From positions 1 to 64,000 of the forward strand of contig NZ_JAIOGQ010000010.1 in NCBI RefSeq assembly GCF_019904135.1: DNA of 64,000 bases, in the 5' to 3' direction. Numbering within the stretch: the first letter of the stretch is position 1; every line of letters begins with the position of its first letter. Both the position numbers and the translations under genes were made by a program. Below the pieces are notes generated by a model. It was not told the origin of the DNA. It saw only the letters and a program-made list of their open reading frames with translations, and searched no databases. Positions 7,755-17,750 of this stretch are shown here, in pieces. The stretch comes from Paenibacillus caui (GTDB taxonomy: Bacteria; Bacillota; Bacilli; Paenibacillales; Paenibacillaceae).

Positions 7755-8687
7755 TTAAGCCCGGGATACGTTATGGCCGAATTGGCGGATATGCAGGGGC
7801 ACTGGCAGCCCAAGCTTCTGCAACTCTTTATAAATCCAGTTCACATGGTAATTGTACACGATCCCTACATGATCTTGATCTTGATCCTGAGAATGAACCT
7901 TTCCGGCAAGCGGCTCCGTATTCGAATCGTCTACGTCCTCAAAATTTATCCCTTTCAACTCCAGGTGGTGTTCGTCCACAAGTCTTCGCAAAATGATCAA
8001 GTGCTCGTAAATGTGCCGGTAGGACTCAATTTCATCTCCGATCTGGTCCATCGTTTCGCTGATATCCTTTTTAAGATGAAACTCATCCCTGCACAGCTCA
8101 TAATACTTTTCCAAGCTGTTCAGTTCAGCTCTGAGTCCTTTCAAGTCCGCTTCTTCGCCAAGCTCTGCCATCTCCTCGAAAATTTGAGCCATCCGTTTCG
8201 CCAGCGCTTTGCGGGCTTTGTGCAGCTTGACCTCGTGTCTCGGCGGAAAAACGGCATAATTGACAATGACGGCGACCACAATCCCGATCACGGTATCAAT
8301 AATCCGGTTCAGGCCGTAAGACATAGGGCTTTCGCCATTCTGCAGATTCAGCATAATGGCCAGAAACACAATGCAGCCGATGGAAACAGACTTCTTCCAG
8401 TGCAGCAAATTGCATAGATAGATGACAACCATGACTCCAATAGCGCAATATACAGCATTTCCTGGCTCAATGAACGCAAAACTGGCCCCCACGATTGCCC
8501 CGACCATAGTTCCCATCGTCCGATGCTTGCCAGCCGTAAAAGAATTGGTGATCGAATTCTCCATCGATATAATCGTTGCAATGGCCGCGTAGAAAGGATA
8601 TTCCAAATGCAACAGCGCAGAGACGATCAGGCAGACACAAATAGCGATGCCCGTCTTAATATTCCGCAAACCTATGACCCACTTCAT
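7755..8687 (-). CDS. aromatic acid exporter family protein (ArAE/FUSC-like)
   Basis: A 310-residue membrane protein. The first 150 residues hold about five hydrophobic segments and end with NYAVFPPRHE, the typical junction of ArAE_1 (PF06081) proteins. The remainder is a long charged cytoplasmic helical region (about 155-250) that often pairs as coiled coils. Relatives are proposed to export aromatic acids, but none is assigned here. The C-terminal stretch contains Asp/Gln repeats (SQDQDQDHVG). It is a single gene with short AT-rich flanks. Confidence 0.8.
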   Translation of the reverse strand: MKWVIGLRNIKTGIAICVCLIVSALLHLEYPFYAAIATIISMENSITNSFTAGKHRTMGTMVGAIVGASFAFIEPGNAVYCAIGVMVVIYLCNLLHWKKSVSIGCIVFLAIMLNLQNGESPMSYGLNRIIDTVIGIVVAVIVNYAVFPPRHEVKLHKARKALAKRMAQIFEEMAELGEEADLKGLRAELNSLEKYYELCRDEFHLKKDISETMDQIGDEIESYRHIYEHLIILRRLVDEHHLELKGINFEDVDDSNTEPLAGKVHSQDQDQDHVGIVYNYHVNWIYKELQKLGLPVPLHIRQFGHNVSRA

Positions 8688-8753
8688 TCGAAAATCAACC
8701 CCTAATACAGTTCAGAAGAGTATTATATAGGATTGTTTAAAACGGCATCAACT

Positions 8754-8789
8754 AAAAATCGCCGCTAAGCATCTGTTTGCGGCGATTTT
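8754..8789. terminator. bidirectional terminator
   Basis: AAAATCGCCGC and GCGGCGATTTT form an 11-bp perfect stem flanked by A and T runs. It lies after the mccB stop on the minus strand and upstream of the exporter gene. Confidence 0.8.
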
Positions 8790-8895
8790 GGAGCTTATTT
8801 TCTGATAATTCATGAAAATATCATATTATACAAAAGAGATGCCCCTTATAGCGTTAGCCATTCGGGACATCCCTGTTCCATCCTTTGTCTATCAA

Positions 8896-10029
<1,134 letters not shown>

Positions 10030-10953
10030 TCAAATGCCTCCTTCATATATCTTTTTGCTCAAATATCTTTCACTGCTGTCCGGAAAAACAGTGACGATAC
10101 AGGCTCCCTCCGGAGCCTGTTCCGCTTCAACCAGTGCGGCATGCAGCGCAGCGCCCGAAGAGCTGCCGACAAGCAGCCCTTCCTGCTTGGCCAGTTCCTT
10201 CACCCGGTTAAACGCATCCTCATCGCTTATCGTATGGATGGCATCGAAATAGGAAGTGTCCATAAACTTCGGAATCATTTCCATCCCGATTCCTTCCGTT
10301 TTGTGCGGACCGGACGGGCCGCCATTCAGAATCGAACCTACAGGCTCAACAATTGCCGTCTTTATGCCGGGATTTTGTTCCTTCAAATAGCGCGCCGTTC
10401 CCATAAAGGTTCCCCCGGAACCGGCTCCGGCTACGAAAATATCCACTCTGCCGTCCAGATCAGCCCAAATCTCAGGGCCCATAGTGTTGTAATAGGCCTC
10501 GGGATTGGCAGGATTGGTGAACTGCGAGGGGCAGTACGCACCCGGAATCGACTCCACCAGCTCCTGCGCTTTTTCAATCGCTCCCTTCATTCCCTTTGCA
10601 GTTGGAGTATGCACGATGGTTGCACCCAGCGCCTTCATCAGCTCCTGCTTCTCCTGGCTGAACTTCTCGGGAACGGCAAATATGACTGAAATGCCGTGAT
10701 GGAGCGCGGCCATCGCGAGCCCAATCCCCGCATTGCCCGCTGTCGCTTCGACCAGCGTCCCTTCCGGTTTCAGCTTGCCCGATTCAAGCGCTTCCGCAAC
10801 TAGCGCCTTTCCGACGCGGTCCTTTACGCTGCCGCCGGGATTCATAAATTCCAGCTTCGCGAACAGCCGGATTCCGCGCGGAAGAGAATAGCTTGTAATC
10901 TCCACCGTCGGCGTATTGCCGATCAATTCCAATGTATTCCGGTAAATACGCAT
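10030..10953 (-). CDS. mccA: O-acetylserine-dependent cystathionine beta-synthase
   Basis: A 307-residue fold-type II PLP enzyme. The cofactor Lys is at residue 44 in NPGGSVKDR. The AGNAG substrate loop lies at about 72-76 and GAGSGGTFMG at about 176-185. The start at 10953 has AAAGGAG at good spacing; an earlier in-frame start is less likely. It resembles CysK, but gene order with mccB supports cystathionine formation from O-acetylserine and homocysteine. The upstream region carries a candidate CymR operator, consistent with control by cysteine supply. Confidence 0.85.
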   Translation of the reverse strand: MRIYRNTLELIGNTPTVEITSYSLPRGIRLFAKLEFMNPGGSVKDRVGKALVAEALESGKLKPEGTLVEATAGNAGIGLAMAALHHGISVIFAVPEKFSQEKQELMKALGATIVHTPTAKGMKGAIEKAQELVESIPGAYCPSQFTNPANPEAYYNTMGPEIWADLDGRVDIFVAGAGSGGTFMGTARYLKEQNPGIKTAIVEPVGSILNGGPSGPHKTEGIGMEMIPKFMDTSYFDAIHTISDEDAFNRVKELAKQEGLLVGSSSGAALHAALVEAEQAPEGACIVTVFPDSSERYLSKKIYEGGI

Positions 10954-11020
10954 TTTATAAGCTCCTTTGGCACAAAACATAAAATAATGAACGGCCTCTT
11001 AAAATCCATCCAACTCTATT

Positions 11021-11051
11021 GGAATAATATATATTATATTCCTTTTTTCAA
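11021..11051 (-). promoter_or_regulatory. mccAB promoter with CymR-like palindrome
   Basis: GGAATAATATATATTATATTCC (11021-11042, shown in two halves as GGAATAATATA and TATTATATTCC) is a near-perfect palindrome. On the minus strand TTGAAA (11046-11051) can serve as -35, with the palindrome covering the -10. The adjacent ATTCCAATAG resembles the ATTCCnATAAG half of Bacillus CymR boxes. Binding by CymR is inferred. Confidence 0.4.
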
Positions 11052-11203
11052 TTTTTACAAATCCCTCCAAAACCCTTTTAAACATAGCCGACATTGGCTT
11101 TGAACTCTTCAGTTCTGTCCAGTTTCTTGTTCGCCCTATGGAAGCCCGGACCAAATTGTGAGAAGATAGTACTTATAGTAGAGAACAGGAGGAATGTCGT
11201 AAC

Positions 11204-11779
11204 ATGAATCCCTTATTCGGTCGTACCAGATACGTGATCAGAAAGAAAGTGTTTTCTCTATTGGGCACCAAATATCATATCTATGATGACAACCGGCAAT
11301 TGATTTTGTATTCCGAAATGAAAGCCTTTAAATTAAAGGAGGATATCCGGCTTTACAACGACGAAACGATGGCCCGCGAACTGCTGCATATTCAAGCCCG
11401 CAGCCTTCTCGATTTCTCGGCGACTTACGATGTTACGGATTCGGAAACCGGCGAACCAGTCGGCGCTTTGCGAAGAAGGGGCCTCAAATCCATCCTGAAA
11501 GACGAATGGATTATTCTTGCCCCGGGAGACCGGGAAATCGGCCGCATTAAAGAGGACAATCCTTTTCTGGCAGTCATAAGGCGATTTATCAGCATCATTC
11601 CTCAACGTTATCATGTTGAAATGAACGGACAGAAAATACATACATTCCAGCAAAACTTTAGCCCCCTTGTCACCAAAGTGAACGTCGATTTCTCCGGCTT
11701 CGGGCAGCAGATGCTTGACCCAAGATTGGGAATAGCCGCCGGGATTCTTCTTTGCTCCATTGAAGGCAAGCAGGAGTAA
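11204..11779 (+). CDS. LURP-one-related / scramblase-like family protein
   Basis: A 191-residue protein of the LOR fold. It shows an N-terminal RYVIRKKVFSLLGTKYHIYD strand pair, repeated short beta-hairpins and the C-terminal NVDFSGFGQQMLDPRLGIAAGILL helix expected of the twelve-stranded barrel with a buried helix. No enzymatic residues are known in bacterial members such as YxjI. The ATG follows ACAGGAGG. It is divergently transcribed from mccAB and probably uses its own promoter (TATAGT about 27 bp before the start codon). The 246 bp after it (11780-12025) hold no gene I can support. Confidence 0.75.
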   Translation: MNPLFGRTRYVIRKKVFSLLGTKYHIYDDNRQLILYSEMKAFKLKEDIRLYNDETMARELLHIQARSLLDFSATYDVTDSETGEPVGALRRRGLKSILKDEWIILAPGDREIGRIKEDNPFLAVIRRFISIIPQRYHVEMNGQKIHTFQQNFSPLVTKVNVDFSGFGQQMLDPRLGIAAGILLCSIEGKQE

Positions 11780-12025
11780 AAGGCTTAAAACTAGCGATCA
11801 CATCCGACTTAAGGCAATCCGTTTCAGCACGGTGACAGCTTGCCTGATCTGCCCGCCTTAGGACCTTGGCTAAAGCAGACAGACTGCAAAGCTCTGCGAC
11901 GAGCTCCGCCGTTTGGGCCATCGTCCAGTCCAATGCGGGCAGCAAAACGGCCCGGGCCATTTGATGGCCAGAGCCGTGTTTGGGGCAGCGGAAACAGGCA
12001 TATATCAAGCCTCTCTTATTTCACT

Positions 12026-12871
12026 TTATACCAGACTTTTTCGATAAAAGCCCATATCCAAAATGAGACCGGCAAGCTGTTTCTGAATAACTAGAAGCAG
12101 GCCGGTCAACTGATCTTTGCCGCCTGGCTCTCCTTCCTCCGCCTGAACATCGTGATCCAGATAATCTGAAAGTTCAATCGAAGCAGGGAACTGATGGACC
12201 AATGAAGTCGCATCGGCAATCAGCTTGCTCTCAAGCCTGGTGTATTCCTCAGATTTGATGTGCGGCTTCAGGTAACCCCAGTGAATCCTCAGAAACTCCG
12301 GATAAGCAGCCAAAATTCTGTAATCTTCCGGCACGATTAAATGGCGATGTTCGCGTGCAATTTCATCCAGCAGCAGCCTGGTAGATAAAGCGTTTTCATA
12401 TAAACTTGAATCATCATAAGTTGCGGTGGCCAGCTTCCCTCCCGGTTTTACGGCATTCGAGAAATGCGATGCTTCGTTGCCGTTTCCTAAAAGGGGGCGT
12501 CCGTTCAAAACTTCGAGCCAACTGCTCACCATGAGCAGCAGCTTGGGATTCAATTCGCAACTGGCGTTTACGATATTTCTTAACGTTTCGAAGGCACCGG
12601 GACTGTACAAGCTGCGCCAATTGATCAAAGGCGGTGCCAAAGCGAGAGTTTGACTGCGCAGCAACCATGCGGCCTCCTCTGCTTCGTCCGAAAGGAGGCT
12701 GGGTCTAATTTGTACCCATGCTTTCTCCAAAAACTCCGTAAAAGGCTCAAGCAGCCGGAAGACAAAAGGAACACGCGACACCCCAAGCACGAAGGCTACA
12801 TCTCCCCTAAGCTCTTCAGACATAAACTCGAAGCTCTTTCCCTGAAATGCCGAAACCGCCATTTTGTCCTG
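12026..12871 (-). CDS. DehI family (halocarboxylic acid dehalogenase-like) protein
   Basis: A 281-residue all-helical protein. It contains two related halves, each with a VPFVFRLLEPFTEFLEKAW-like or YPEFLRIHWGYLKPHI element. This internal duplication is the hallmark of the DehI fold (PF10778). Family enzymes remove halogen from 2-haloacids, but many Bacillales members are uncharacterised. I did not locate the catalytic Asp with confidence. The start at 12871 is set by GGGAGGAG. It is monocistronic between a convergent LOR gene and a small membrane-anchored protein. Confidence 0.6.
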   Translation of the reverse strand, partial: QDKMAVSAFQGKSFEFMSEELRGDVAFVLGVSRVPFVFRLLEPFTEFLEKAWVQIRPSLLSDEAEEAAWLLRSQTLALAPPLINWRSLYSPGAFETLRNIVNASCELNPKLLLMVSSWLEVLNGRPLLGNGNEASHFSNAVKPGGKLATATYDDSSLYENALSTRLLLDEIAREHRHLIVPEDYRILAAYPEFLRIHWGYLKPHIKSEEYTRLESKLIADATSLVHQFPASIELSDYLDHDVQAEEGEPGGKDQLTGLLLVIQKQLAGLILDMGFYRKSLV

Positions 12872-12970
12872 CATGTTTCTCCTCCCTAACCATGTTCTCA
12901 AGCATGATTTGCCACTAATTTATGTATATATGCAATAGAAGCAAAAAGACCGATAGTTACCATCTTTTAC

Positions 12971-13008
12971 CTAAAAAAAAGAAAAAGACAAGAATGGGTC
13001 TTGTCTTC
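12971..13008 (-). terminator. terminator of the 13040 gene
   Basis: On the minus strand AAGACAAGA pairs with TCTTGTCTT, followed by a run of T residues. Confidence 0.75.
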
Positions 13009-13039
13009 TTCCTTCAGAGTCCTTTCGCTTATTGTACAG

Positions 13040-13405
13040 TTAGATAAAGAAGAACGGCAGTAGAAAAAGAAGCGCAATCGCTGCCCACTCCAAAGCAAAG
13101 GCTCTACCGTAGCCATAGCCGCCAGGGCCTCCGTACGGTCCCACCGGCCCATAGGCAGAGGTCTGGGCCTTCGTTTGAAGCTTGGACTTATTTTTCTGAT
13201 GGATCTTCTCAAGCTGCTTTTTCGCTTTTTGCGGGTCTTTGGACAACACCTCGGCACTTTGTACCGCGCCATTGAATTCCACTCCATTCTCGGTCACACC
13301 GCTGATGACGCCAAATACCTGCGTACCATCGTGAAGAATGGCGCAGACGCGCTGGCCAATGTAAGGCTTGCACGTATCTTTATCGATCGGATTGATCAAC
13401 TGCAT
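13040..13405 (-). CDS. hypothetical tail-anchored protein
   Basis: A 121-residue protein of unknown function. Residues 1-60 form a small beta-rich domain (GQRVCAILHDGTQVFGVISG) that resembles SH3-like or Sm-like folds. A charged helical linker (about 62-85, KAKKQLEKIHQKNKSK) and a Gly/Tyr/Pro stretch (YGPVGPYGGPGGYGYG) follow. The last 20 residues are hydrophobic (IALLFLLPFFFI) and would anchor it in the membrane. The ATG at 13405 has GGGAGGAAAG upstream. It is transcribed alone and ends in a terminator. The domain resemblance is my reading of pattern only. Confidence 0.6.
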   Translation of the reverse strand: MQLINPIDKDTCKPYIGQRVCAILHDGTQVFGVISGVTENGVEFNGAVQSAEVLSKDPQKAKKQLEKIHQKNKSKLQTKAQTSAYGPVGPYGGPGGYGYGRAFALEWAAIALLFLLPFFFI

Positions 13406-13516
13406 GAATCTTTCCTCCCTCTTCGTCTGATTCATAACAGTATATTCCGCTCTTTCCAGGTTAGTTAAAGAACAGGGCGCAGTCTTTAAAGCTCAATAAC
13501 GAAAGGGGCTACTACA

Positions 13517-14251
13517 ATGAAATACGCTGACATGATCGCACTCACCGGGGAAGGAGCAGCCCATCCCGGGGGATTTGAAGGAACCGTAAGGCTGCTGAAG
13601 GCATTTCCATTTCCGCAAGGCTCAACCATCCTGGAGGTAGGCTGCGGCACAGGGCGAACCGCCTGCTATTTGGCCGAACTGGGTTACAGCGTAACGGCGC
13701 TCGACCATAATCCGAGAATGCTGGCGAAAGCACGGGCCAGAGCCCGCGTCGAACAGGCCGATGTCCGTTTTGTCGAAGGGGACCTTGCCTATCTCCCGTT
13801 TGAGGACAATACCTTCGATTATGTGTTCGCAGAATCCGTCACGCTGTTTGTTGATCCCGATGCGGCATTCTCCGAATATGCAAGAGTGCTTGCGCCTGGC
13901 GGACGGCTGTTTGACCGCGAGTTGTTTGGCAAGAGGAAGAACCGGAAGCTGGAAAATAAAATGCGGGAGTTGTACGGCATTCATTCCCTCCCCTTGATCG
14001 GCGATTGGGTAGAACGCCTGAGAGCTGCGGGTCTCACACATCCACAAGTATGGGCTGACGAAGGAAGGGCACAACCGCTGCCGGGAACCCAGGATGCTAT
14101 TCCATGGGGAGATCCAAACCAGATCCTGGATGTCAGCAGGCTGATGGACCCCGAAGTAACGGACTTTATGGAGCAAAATCAATCTTTTATCAGCCAATAC
14201 GGGACCGAACTCAGCTATGCCGTTCTCATTGGCAGCAAACCCGCGGGTTAA
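13517..14251 (+). CDS. class I SAM-dependent methyltransferase
   Basis: A 244-residue methyltransferase. Motif I ILEVGCGTGRTA is at residues 38-49. The acidic residue after strand beta2 lies in ALDHNPRML (about 61-69), motif II in VRFVEGDLAYLPF (about 82-94) and the post-II loop in FDYVFAESVTLF. The substrate is unknown; relatives methylate quinones or small acids. AGGGG lies upstream of the ATG. It stands divergent from the 13040 gene across an 80-bp promoter region. Confidence 0.85.
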   Translation: MKYADMIALTGEGAAHPGGFEGTVRLLKAFPFPQGSTILEVGCGTGRTACYLAELGYSVTALDHNPRMLAKARARARVEQADVRFVEGDLAYLPFEDNTFDYVFAESVTLFVDPDAAFSEYARVLAPGGRLFDRELFGKRKNRKLENKMRELYGIHSLPLIGDWVERLRAAGLTHPQVWADEGRAQPLPGTQDAIPWGDPNQILDVSRLMDPEVTDFMEQNQSFISQYGTELSYAVLIGSKPAG

Positions 14252-14307
14252 CGATCCAGGATCGGCTCCACTATTTAAAAAAAACAGGTGATTTTTATTT
14301 CCGGAGT

Positions 14308-14610
14308 TCAAAAGCGGCCGGCCTCTTCCTTGATGTTGATCTGATCTAGCCCGCGGGTTTCCCGCACGATGTAGAGAGGCCTTCCTTTGGTCTCGTCATA
14401 GATTCGACCGACATATTCGCCAAGCACGCCGAGCATTAGCAGCACAAAGCCGTTAAACAGCAGCATCAAACTAATGATGGACGCCCAGCCTTTGGTCGTT
14501 GAGCTTGTAAAAAGAGCGCAGTAGATCACGTACAGCAGGTAGATAAATCCCGCCCCGGAAAGAGCGGCGCCTGCGTATCCGGCAATTTTGAGCGGCTTGG
14601 TTGAAAAAGA
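14308..14610 (-). pseudogene. C-terminal fragment of a family 2 glycosyltransferase
   Basis: The frame reads GITSFSTKPLKIAG, then two membrane segments (GFIYLLYVIYCALF and SLMLLFNGFVLLMLGVLGEY) and ends RIYDETKGRPLYIV plus a short tail. This is the membrane end of DPM1/GtrB-type glycosyltransferases (about 310-330 residues). The whole catalytic GT-A domain is missing. Its upstream side runs directly into a truncated response regulator on the opposite strand, near 14600-14615. Confidence 0.75.
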
Positions 14611-14851
14611 GGTGATACCCGTGCTTGAGCTCTCTCCGACCGAACACGAACTGCTGCGCTATCTTGTACTGAATCATGGGATTGTTCTCAGCAAAAGCCT
14701 GATTCTGGATAAAGTATGGGGTTACGATTTCGGAGGAGAAGAAAATATAGTGGAAGTTTACATCCGTTCTTTGCGGGACAAGCTGGGGGACAAAGAACAC
14801 CGACTGATTCGAACGCTGCGCGGAGCCGGATACAGGGTCGACCTGCCATGA
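14606..14851 (+). pseudogene. response regulator fragment (DNA-binding domain only)
   Basis: About 80 codons encode the OmpR/PhoB winged helix: LSPTEHELLRYLVLNHG, LSKSLILDKVWGY, the recognition helix VEVYIRSLRDKLG and IRTLRGAGYRV. The receiver domain with its phospho-acceptor Asp is absent, as is any natural start. The stop overlaps the kinase start as ATGA, preserving the usual coupling. Loss of the 5' end matches loss of the 5' end of the divergent glycosyltransferase, pointing to one deletion. Confidence 0.75.
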
Positions 14852-16409
14852 GACGTCTTGGGTGGAAGCGGCTTAGAACATGGCTGATCCCAAAATCGCT
14901 CCGGGTTCAGCTCCTGACCCGATCGCTTTTCATACTTGCAGTTCTTCTGCTGCTGATTGGCGGAGTTCAATATTTTATGATGAAAAATTTTCTATACAGC
15001 AGCAAAGCTGAAGCGATGGAAAACCAGCTCAGATCCATGCCGGTCGATTTGCTGATCCGGCGGGAGGAGAATAGCAGTACGCAGTCCGGTGACCTATTGC
15101 CCAATCTCAACAAAACGCCGCAGGGCAGGTTCGAACGGCCGATCATTTTTACGCCTCCGGATACTTCGCTTGGTTACATTCGGGAAGATGGCACTTATAT
15201 CACCCTGACGCAATCCACCGATATGGGATACCCGATTCTTTCCGCCGAAGAATACGCGATCATTCAGGAGCGATGGCAACATCACAGCAAAATAAAGTAC
15301 CGGATTGTCAAAGACACAAACGGACAAGACCAACTGGTCGTCTTTCGTCCGGCGGATAGTCCTCCCGTCCCGGAACGCCCCGGATTTGAAAATGGGCAGG
15401 AAATCCGGCGGACAGCCCTATTAACGGACTGGTGCAAATGGGGATCAGCACCGGTCCGCTGCTCGAGGTGGCGTTCCGCCAGCTCGTCATCTTTATCATT
15501 TTATCAGCAGCAGCGATGGCTGCGGGTCTGGCTCTATATATGCCCGTTATCCGGCGGACATTGATCCCGCTGAACCAGATGATTCAGGCTGTTATGCGTA
15601 CCGATGCCGGAAATCTGCAGCAGCGGGTTCCCGAGAGGCTCGGCCAGGAGGAAATTGACCGGCTGTCCTCTTCTTTTAACGGCATGCTGGAGCGCCTTGC
15701 GCTTTCCTTTGAAGCCGAGCGGGAAGCCAAAGAGCAGATGCGCCGCTTTACAGCCGATGCCTCTCATGAGCTTCGCACGCCGCTCACATCCATACACGGC
15801 TTTCTGGAAGTGCTGCTGCGGGGTGCCTCCGTCAAGCCTGAACAGCTTCAGTCGGCGCTCAGCAGCATGTACGGCGAATCGGTCCGCATGAAGAAGCTGA
15901 TCGAAGACCTGCTGACGCTTGCCAAGATGGACCGCGCCCCCGAACTGTACCTCAGCCGGATCAGGCTTGATGCGCTTGTGCTTGAAATGGAGCCGCAATT
16001 GCGTATGCTTTCTGGGCCCAGAAGCGTTGCTTTTGATCTTACAGCCGGAATAACGGGTGAATTCGACCAGGACAAGCTCAAGCAGGTCATTCTGAATTTG
16101 TTTCAAAATGCCGTCCAGCATACCAACCCGGTCCACGGCAGGATCCGTGTCTCCCTGACATCCACGGAGGACGAGATCCTTCTCGCGGTCAATGACAACG
16201 GACCGGGCATCCCGGAAGAACATCTTCCCCACATCTTTGAGCGGTTCTATCGCATTGATGTCGCCAGAGCCCGCAAGCAGGGCGGGGCCGGACTGGGTCT
16301 GGCCATCAGCGCATCCATGGTGGAAGCGCATGGGGGTAAAATAACCGTTGCGACGAAGGCTGGAGAAGGAACGACGTTCCAGGTTCATCTGCCGCTTCAG
16401 CAAAGCTAA
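14848..16409 (+). pseudogene. frameshifted sensor histidine kinase
   Basis: The first frame (from ATG 14848) has a transmembrane segment at about residues 25-45 and an extracytoplasmic domain up to about 15400. The second frame (from about 15400 to 16409) has the second membrane segment, HAMP, HisKA with ASHELRTPLTSI, and HATPase with NLFQNAVQHT, DNGPGIPEEH and GGAGLGLAI. The break coincides with a direct repeat of CCGGCGGAyAGyCCT at 15349 and 15405. Removing the 56 bp between copies restores one frame (VVFRPADSPINGLV). With its regulator truncated as well, the system is probably dead. Confidence 0.7.
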
Positions 16410-16410
16410 T

Positions 16411-16460
16411 AGCAAAAGGGTTCCGCAACCGGCCTCTTGCCCGTGCGGAACCCTTTGCTT
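16411..16460. terminator. bidirectional terminator after the kinase
   Basis: AGCAAAAGGGTTCCGCA and TGCGGAACCCTTTGCT form a long stem with a 16-nt loop. Confidence 0.8.
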
Positions 16461-16510
16461 AACCACCTGTTGCCGTCCTATCGGACACCAAAGCGACTGC
16501 ATACTGTATA

Positions 16511-16557
16511 TGAAAAAGCCCAAAATCGGGGAAGTCGCTTCCGGACTTTGGGCTTAT
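16511..16557 (-). terminator. terminator of gnd
   Basis: On the minus strand AAGCCCAAAGTCC and its complement form a stem ending in GGGCTTTTTCA, 16 bp after the gnd stop codon. Confidence 0.8.
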
Positions 16558-16572
16558 TGCTTCTTGCGCGAC

Positions 16573-17466
16573 TTATTTCTTCTCGACAGCGTGACCGCCG
16601 AATTCGTTGCGGAGCGCCGCAACTACTTTGCCGTTGAACGTATCGGCTTCCAGGGAACGGTAGCGCATCAAAAGCGACATCGCGATAACCGGCGTCGCCG
16701 CCTGCAGATCGAGCGCTTCTTCAAGCGTCCATTTGCCTTCTCCCGACGAATGCATGATCCCTTTCAGTTCTTCGAGCTTGCTGTCCTTGGAGAAGGCATG
16801 CTCCGTCAGCTCCATGAGCCAGGAGCGAATGACGGAACCGTTGTTCCAGACACGGGCTACCTTTTCATAATCGAAATCATAGCTGCTTTTTTCCAGCACC
16901 TCAAAGCCTTCGCCGATCGATGCCATCATGCCGTATTCAATCCCGTTGTGGACCATTTTCAGAAAATGGCCGCTTCCGGAAGGACCGGCGTACAAATACC
17001 CGTTCTCCACCGCCGTATCGCGGAAAATAGGCTGAGCGACTTCCCACGCTTCGGGATCGCCGCCAACCATATAACAGGCGCCGTTCCGTGCGCCTTCCAT
17101 GCCGCCGGACGTTCCGGCGTCCATATAGTAAATACCGGATTGCTTCAATTCGTCATACCGGCGTTTCGATTCCTTGTAATGGCTGTTTCCGCCTTCTATA
17201 ATAATATCTCCCTTGCTGAGGAGCGGTGAAACTTCATTCAGAACAGAATCCACAACGCCGTGCGGAACCATAATCCAGAGCACTCTGGGCGTTGGCATGG
17301 CCAACACGAGATCCTGCAGGCTGGACGTTCCCTGCGCACCGTATTCCACCATTTCGGCAACGGCGTTCTTGTTCAGATCAAACGCCACTACCTCATGTTT
17401 GTGATCCAGCAGGTTTTTTCCCAGATTCAATCCCATTTTACCTAAACCGATTAATCCAACTTTCAT
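16573..17466 (-). CDS. gnd: decarboxylating 6-phosphogluconate dehydrogenase (short, NAD-type)
   Basis: A 297-residue enzyme of the short YqeC/GntZ-like class, compared with about 470 residues for classical Gnd. The Rossmann motif GLIGLGKMGLNLG lies at residues 4-16. Substrate motifs are IIEGGNSHYKES (about 88-99), DAGTSGGMEGARNG (about 116-129) and the catalytic HFLKMVHNGIEYGMM (about 167-181). It oxidises 6-phosphogluconate to ribulose 5-phosphate and CO2. zwf lies upstream on the same strand, so the oxidative pentose phosphate steps are paired. GGAGG precedes the ATG. Four 64-bp repeats fill the space between the two genes. Confidence 0.9.
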   Translation of the reverse strand: MKVGLIGLGKMGLNLGKNLLDHKHEVVAFDLNKNAVAEMVEYGAQGTSSLQDLVLAMPTPRVLWIMVPHGVVDSVLNEVSPLLSKGDIIIEGGNSHYKESKRRYDELKQSGIYYMDAGTSGGMEGARNGACYMVGGDPEAWEVAQPIFRDTAVENGYLYAGPSGSGHFLKMVHNGIEYGMMASIGEGFEVLEKSSYDFDYEKVARVWNNGSVIRSWLMELTEHAFSKDSKLEELKGIMHSSGEGKWTLEEALDLQAATPVIAMSLLMRYRSLEADTFNGKVVAALRNEFGGHAVEKK

Positions 17467-17485
17467 GAATGAGTGTCCTCCTAAA

Positions 17486-17742
17486 AGTTTTGTATAGCAT
17501 AAGCTGCGTTGAGTTACTACGACAAAACTGACTTCGAAAGCATTGGCTTAGTTTTGTATAGCATAATCTACGAATGAGTTGCTGCGACAAAACTGACATC
17601 GAAAGCATAGGCTTAGTTTTGTATAGCATAAGCTGCGTTGAGTTACTACGACAAAACTGACTTCGAAAGCATTGGCTTAGTTTTGTATAGCATAAGCTGC
17701 GTTGAGTTACTACGACAAAACTGACTTCGAAAGCATAGGCGT
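17486..17742. repeat. four tandem 64-65 bp repeats between zwf and gnd
   Basis: Units begin AGTTTTGTATAGCATAA at 17486, 17550, 17615 and 17679. Units 1, 3 and 4 are 64 bp and almost identical; unit 2 is 65 bp and diverged by about ten positions. Each unit contains an 8-bp inverted repeat, AGTTTTGT and ACAAAACT, with a 26-29 nt loop, so each could form a hairpin in the zwf-gnd transcript. There is no spacer variation, which rules out CRISPR. The array ends 9 bp before the zwf stop codon. Confidence 0.9.
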
Positions 17743-17750
17743 AAATAAAA

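Noticed and set aside
7452-8417. Plus-strand frame of 321 codons
   Set aside because: It overlaps the HxlR and ArAE genes in antisense and has no ribosome site or recognisable motif.
11670-12008. Minus-strand frame of 112 codons in the 11780-12025 gap
   Set aside because: It overlaps the LOR gene by 110 bp and has only a TTG start with weak support; no family resemblance.
17486-17742. CRISPR array
   Set aside because: The units are back-to-back 64-bp copies with no variable spacers and no cas genes nearby.
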